In this document: positions 60,772-64,000 of the stretch, one piece after another
How the letters are laid out: each line of letters opens with the position of its first letter
Numbering within the stretch: the stretch's first letter is position 1
Origin: Thalassolituus sp. UBA1087
GTDB taxonomy: Bacteria > Pseudomonadota > Gammaproteobacteria > Pseudomonadales > Oceanobacteraceae
Reading direction: 5' to 3'
Length of the DNA: 64,000 nucleotides
Assembly (NCBI GenBank): GCA_002314145.1
Contig: DCCG01000005.1
Span: forward strand, 1-64,000
Notes under the pieces: generated by a model
Seen by the model: only the letters and a program-made list of their open reading frames with translations
Told to the model about the DNA's origin: nothing
Databases searched by the model: none
Translations under genes and position numbers: made by a program

Positions 60772-61905
60772 TTGCAAACGGGAAGGAAACAGCTGACACA
60801 GATCGGCCATAACGATCAACATGAAACACCGCTGATGCACCCAAATAAGGTACAATCTTGCGCGCTTTTTCATTCATTGCAAAAAGAAAATAGATTGAAC
60901 ACCCGTGCAGAAATACACCTGTTTTTTATTGAAACAGAATTACAGGCACTGGCGGTCTCAGCAACCGTAAGCAAAATTCAGGACTGCGCTTTCATCATTT
61001 ACTCTTTCAACAAACATGTAAGTGATAAGTTATTACAAAGAGATATCCAAAGCTATTATCTGGATAAAGAGTGCCGTGGATTTATAAATCGTATAAGAAA
61101 AACCAGACAGTATCTCAAACAGATATCTGATAGCATCCCTGCCCAGGCAACAGATATTCACCTCTATTTCCCAAGAATAGATCAATTCTATCAAAACGTT
61201 ATCATAAACCATATGAGGCTTATGCATACCAGTCATGATTTGCATTTCTCTCTTATTCCCGATGGTCTGTTAAACGTTCTGGAGGAATCATGCGATCATA
61301 AGCGTGTCGCAAGCAGGAAGGAAAAAAAACGGGATTTCTTTCTGAAGCTGACACCAGACATCAAATACCACTATTTTGACGGCTGCAGCATCGGCGCTGA
61401 TGACGATATATTTTCTAATATTTATATGTGGGAAAACATCCCAACTAACTACCCGGCAGAAAAAATACGTAAATTACAGATCCCGGCCCCTGTAACGGCT
61501 CATAAAACGGATGAGATAAAGGTACTGATCATCGGCCAGCGTATTATTGATATTGATAATCACGATGAAAATACGTGTCATAGAATATCTGAAAAAATCC
61601 AGAACTATCTGAAATTCATTGATGCCAGTACGATTGATTATCTGCCTCACCCAAGATCTGCCCACATGGAGCTTAATAATGGATTCACAACCGTCACTGA
61701 CAACAGTTTCAGTGCCGAAGAGCTGATATTGAATTCGGATTATTCTCACATTGTTGGTTGCTGCAGTACAGCAATGGCCAACGCTAAAGTTTTAAACAGT
61801 GAGTTGAATGTTGTTTCTGTTGGCATGGAAGATTTCATCAGAGAACCCGATAAACAAGAACGTCTAAAAAATATATTTCAGGCCTTAGGGATAACTGTTC
61901 TCTGA
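60772..61905 (+). CDS. putative glycosyltransferase, sialyltransferase-like (GT52-type)
   Basis: 377 residues if started at the TTG at 60772, which has AGAGGA nine bases upstream; an in-frame ATG at 60835 without a ribosome site is the alternative. The domain begins with AEIHLFFIETELQALAVSA, and the end has DYLPHPRSAHMELNNG, then HIVGCCSTAMANA. These are His-Pro and Ser-Thr motifs of the GT52 group (lipooligosaccharide sialyltransferases). It is the second such enzyme in the locus. It overlaps the convergent O-antigen ligase gene by 21 bases. AT-rich. Confidence 0.65.
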   Translation: MQTGRKQLTQIGHNDQHETPLMHPNKVQSCALFHSLQKENRLNTRAEIHLFFIETELQALAVSATVSKIQDCAFIIYSFNKHVSDKLLQRDIQSYYLDKECRGFINRIRKTRQYLKQISDSIPAQATDIHLYFPRIDQFYQNVIINHMRLMHTSHDLHFSLIPDGLLNVLEESCDHKRVASRKEKKRDFFLKLTPDIKYHYFDGCSIGADDDIFSNIYMWENIPTNYPAEKIRKLQIPAPVTAHKTDEIKVLIIGQRIIDIDNHDENTCHRISEKIQNYLKFIDASTIDYLPHPRSAHMELNNGFTTVTDNSFSAEELILNSDYSHIVGCCSTAMANAKVLNSELNVVSVGMEDFIREPDKQERLKNIFQALGITVL

Positions 61906-63144
61906 TTCAGGTCGCCTGCTACAATAGTGGCCATACAATACCGCAGCGAGCAACACCAGAATGATAACATGGCGTAACGCCAGTACCTTCATGAAGAACA
62001 GATCCACCGTGAGACCATACCCCATCATGGTGACAACAGCAGTCATAAGAGGCAATGCTTTATGACGGTAGTTTCTGTAGCTCACAATCAGCGTACTGAT
62101 AAAGAAGACCAGTAAAGCGATCAACCCGGGAAAACCTGCAGTGGCCAGAGTGTTGAAATAGACACTGTGGGACTGATAAGAAGCTCCTCTCAATAAATAG
62201 TTTTTCGGGTTGCATTCATTAGCTAACTGAGCAGACCTGAACGCCCCTGGCCCAACGCCTGTCGTTGGGTGATTTACAGCAAGACAAGAAGAGTAAGTCC
62301 AAAGGGCCAGACGTTGACCTGCTGATGATGATGCATCTTTCTGTTCAGAAAAATAGTTCACTGTATTTTGATATGTCTGGTTTATTTTCTGCCAGTTTAA
62401 AAAGGGCAGAACAGCAACTAAAAGTAACGCACATATAGCCACAGGGCGGACAAAACCCAAGCGTCTTTCAATCACAAACAAAACGACTGCACCAGCTGCG
62501 AAAAGGCCCAGGATATTCCCCCGAGTCCCTGATTTATAAGCACAATAAAGAAAGACACCTGCTGCTAACATCATCAGGAGACGTAATCTGGTTGATCTCA
62601 GAGATGGGATCAATAACAGTGAAATAATCCCATACAGAGTCATGCCATTACCAAAGTTAACGGCATTTTCGTCACCGTGCCAGCGCCCCTGATAATCTAA
62701 GTTATGCATATAAACGACATACATAAGATACGACAATGAAACCATGAAAAGCACAATAGCAACGGATTCATAACGGTTAAACGTATAACGTAACGTAAAT
62801 AGTAATGGCGCAATAAAAAGAAAAACCAGATAATTATCAACGGACGCTCTGTCATAACCTGACGTCCAGTATGAAATACAAAGCCAGAGAAAATACAACA
62901 ATCCGGAAACGATCAGTACCATTTCGGGCTGTCTGAAACTTATAGACCGGTACTCTTTTATCATAAGAAAAAGGGCGTAGAGACACAGCAACTCTCCGGC
63001 ATATTTCGCCAGATCAAAATTCCATGGCTGAACCGCAAAAAAAATAAAAATAAGGCATACAACAGGTACTGTCCAAAGCTTACCTTCAGATAGCCAACGA
63101 TGAAAATAGCCGTAATGGCTCTTTTCAGAATGGAGTATCTGCAT
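61885..63144 (-). CDS. O-antigen ligase/Wzy-family membrane protein
   Basis: 419 residues with about eleven membrane helices. The large periplasmic loop (~250-320) holds GQRLALWTYSSCLAVNHPTTGVGPGAF in pieces, then the His block YQSHSVYFNTLATAGFPGL, the Wzy_C signature. It most likely acts as WaaL, joining O-antigen to the lipid A core, given the adjacent heptosyltransferase; a polymerase role cannot be excluded. The start codon lies 58 bases from chpC. Confidence 0.85.
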   Translation of the reverse strand: MQILHSEKSHYGYFHRWLSEGKLWTVPVVCLIFIFFAVQPWNFDLAKYAGELLCLYALFLMIKEYRSISFRQPEMVLIVSGLLYFLWLCISYWTSGYDRASVDNYLVFLFIAPLLFTLRYTFNRYESVAIVLFMVSLSYLMYVVYMHNLDYQGRWHGDENAVNFGNGMTLYGIISLLLIPSLRSTRLRLLMMLAAGVFLYCAYKSGTRGNILGLFAAGAVVLFVIERRLGFVRPVAICALLLVAVLPFLNWQKINQTYQNTVNYFSEQKDASSSAGQRLALWTYSSCLAVNHPTTGVGPGAFRSAQLANECNPKNYLLRGASYQSHSVYFNTLATAGFPGLIALLVFFISTLIVSYRNYRHKALPLMTAVVTMMGYGLTVDLFFMKVLALRHVIILVLLAAVLYGHYCSRRPESENSYP

Positions 63145-63201
63145 AATCCTGTATCCTGTCAGAATAATCGCTTTGAGGAAATAACCGGGATTCTCTGGTT
63201 A

Positions 63202-63675
63202 TTACACGTAATCGAGCAGCTTATTTTCCAGCAGATCCAGATCGGGAATCATGGCCTGACCTTCATCGATACTCACGGCTTTCATATCAAATTCGCCCAT
63301 TTTCATAGCTTCCACTTCCTGAATGTCTTTTTCAGTCAGGTGGACCAGGCGGGGAATCCCTTGCACAAGAATAGCGAAAAAGGGCATATCCGGGTGATTA
63401 CCGACGCCGTTTACCACAGCAAAACGTGCGTCAGGGTTTGGGGCCGGGGCAGGCTGCTGGTTGAGCATCTCATAGCAGACAACCGGCACTGGTGTGCCAC
63501 GCCAGTCGATGCGGCCAAGTACCCAGTCTGCAGAAGAAGCGGTGGTCAGCAGGTGAGAGAAGGGAATAATTTCGGCCACTGTGACGTTGGGCAGCAGCAG
63601 ATTTTTATCTTTCAGTGGAATCAGCAGGCAGTCAACCTGATTAGGTGTTTCAGTTTTGGTCAGAGATTGGCTCAT
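63202..63675 (-). CDS. chpC: CheW-domain chemotaxis adaptor ChpC
   Basis: 157 residues, a single CheW-like domain (CLLIPLKDKNLLLPNVTVAEIIP, WRGTPVPVVCYEML, GIPRLVHLTEKDI). In Pseudomonas ChpC lies downstream of chpB in the Pil-Chp cluster controlling type IV pili and cAMP. Here it overlaps the upstream chpB frame by 26 bases, so the same identity is the simplest reading. Confidence 0.88.
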   Translation of the reverse strand: MSQSLTKTETPNQVDCLLIPLKDKNLLLPNVTVAEIIPFSHLLTTASSADWVLGRIDWRGTPVPVVCYEMLNQQPAPAPNPDARFAVVNGVGNHPDMPFFAILVQGIPRLVHLTEKDIQEVEAMKMGEFDMKAVSIDEGQAMIPDLDLLENKLLDYV

Positions 63676-64000
63676 GCTTTTCTATCCAGCTGTGTTTTAC
63701 GCAGTTTACCAGCTGTAATGCCAGCTGGCAGGGATCCCCTGTATAGTTGATCCGGTTGGTTTCAATGGCACTTTCCGGCATGGATGCATTGGCACAGGTT
63801 TCCGGGCTTTGGGCCCAGACCTGAATATCCTGATCCGCCAGTGTCACAATGGCTTCTGCGCCGTCGTTCCCCATACCGCTGAACAGGATGTAACCGGCAC
63901 AGCCACCAAAGTGTTCTGCGACGTTAAGTATAACCTGATCAATGGATGGTCCATACGGACCGGGCCAGGGGCGGTTTTTCTGTTTCAGGCGACCATCGTC
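63650..64000 (-). CDS. chpB: CheB-type methylesterase ChpB, 3' part
   Basis: Open to the right edge, so the N-terminal part is outside the window; the reading frame continues upstream of the first internal ATG at 63874. The visible ~117 residues are the C-terminal part of the CheB catalytic domain: PYGPSIDQVILNVAEHFGG, then FSGMGNDGAEAI and AQSPETCANASMPESAIE, matching the GMGxDG and SxxxxGMPxAA-like blocks. It should demethylate the PilJ receptor of the Pil-Chp system. No terminator lies between it and chpC. Confidence 0.9.
   Translation of the reverse strand, partial: DDGRLKQKNRPWPGPYGPSIDQVILNVAEHFGGCAGYILFSGMGNDGAEAIVTLADQDIQVWAQSPETCANASMPESAIETNRINYTGDPCQLALQLVNCVKHSWIEKHEPISDQN

Noticed and set aside
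1..64000. CRISPR arrays, tRNA or rRNA genes, insertion sequences, restriction-modification or known anti-phage modules
   Set aside because: None were recognised on either strand; no regularly spaced repeats, no transposase or integrase frame and no cloverleaf-like segment were noticed.

Overview
The window looks like a chromosomal segment of a marine, respiratory gammaproteobacterium from the Oceanospirillales/Pseudomonadales neighbourhood (Thalassolituus/Oceanobacter-like is my best guess; this comes from gene content and gene order, not from a database search). Pointers are a Pseudomonas-type glycine-betaine catabolic cluster, a ChpB/ChpC pair of the Pil-Chp chemosensory system, a SahR-type methionine-cycle operon, glnE-ilvE, and an LPS core locus. 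No tRNA, rRNA, CRISPR array, insertion sequence or prophage structural gene was seen.

Layout. 1-4.6 kb: an accessory stretch with an AT-rich orphan gene, an orphan polyamine-type periplasmic binding protein and two unrecognised minus-strand proteins. 4.6-8.6 kb: glnE and ilvE. 8.7-31.8 kb: a large choline/glycine-betaine catabolic island. It holds a ChoX-like binding protein with a small unknown partner gene behind a perfect BetI-like operator, then etfB-etfA-dgcB-dgcA-DUF5943, a dipeptidase, gbdR, the glyA-sda-soxBDAG-purU operon (written here in transcription order) and the divergent gbcB/gbcA pair. Together they convert glycine betaine to dimethylglycine (GbcAB), sarcosine (DgcAB with a dedicated ETF), glycine (SoxBDAG), serine (GlyA) and pyruvate (Sda). 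PurU returns the one-carbon units as formate and free THF. 31.8-36.2 kb: small proteins, a lipoprotein, a YafJ-like amidotransferase, a LysR regulator and an Hpt protein. 36.4-44.0 kb: a seven-gene V-type (A/V) ATPase operon in the order B-D-I-K-E-DUF2764-A. 44.1-50.8 kb: an RhtB exporter, a secreted tandem-repeat protein, topB, rsgA and a CoA-transferase. 50.9-55.9 kb: a 43-codon gene and the sahR-metK-ahcY-metF methionine-cycle operon. 55.9-63.1 kb: a lower-GC LPS/glycan locus with heptosyltransferase, glycosyltransferases, two putative sialyl/polysialyl-transferase-like enzymes and an O-antigen ligase, including a 1 kb gene-free gap. 63.2-64 kb: chpC and the 3' part of chpB.

Most notable signals: (i) the V-ATPase operon is an exact circular permutation of the E-DUF2764-A-B-D-I-K order known from Chlamydia; (ii) a perfect 16-bp BetI-like palindrome precedes the ChoX unit although no betI is present; (iii) a recurring TGTCGTAAA direct-repeat motif with 20-21 bp spacing appears in the gbcA/gbcB and glyA-operon promoters and is a candidate GbdR box; (iv) the sahR promoter carries a 14+14 bp inverted repeat over its -35 box and is placed so that the transcript would be leaderless; (v) several small unrecognised genes and leader hairpins.
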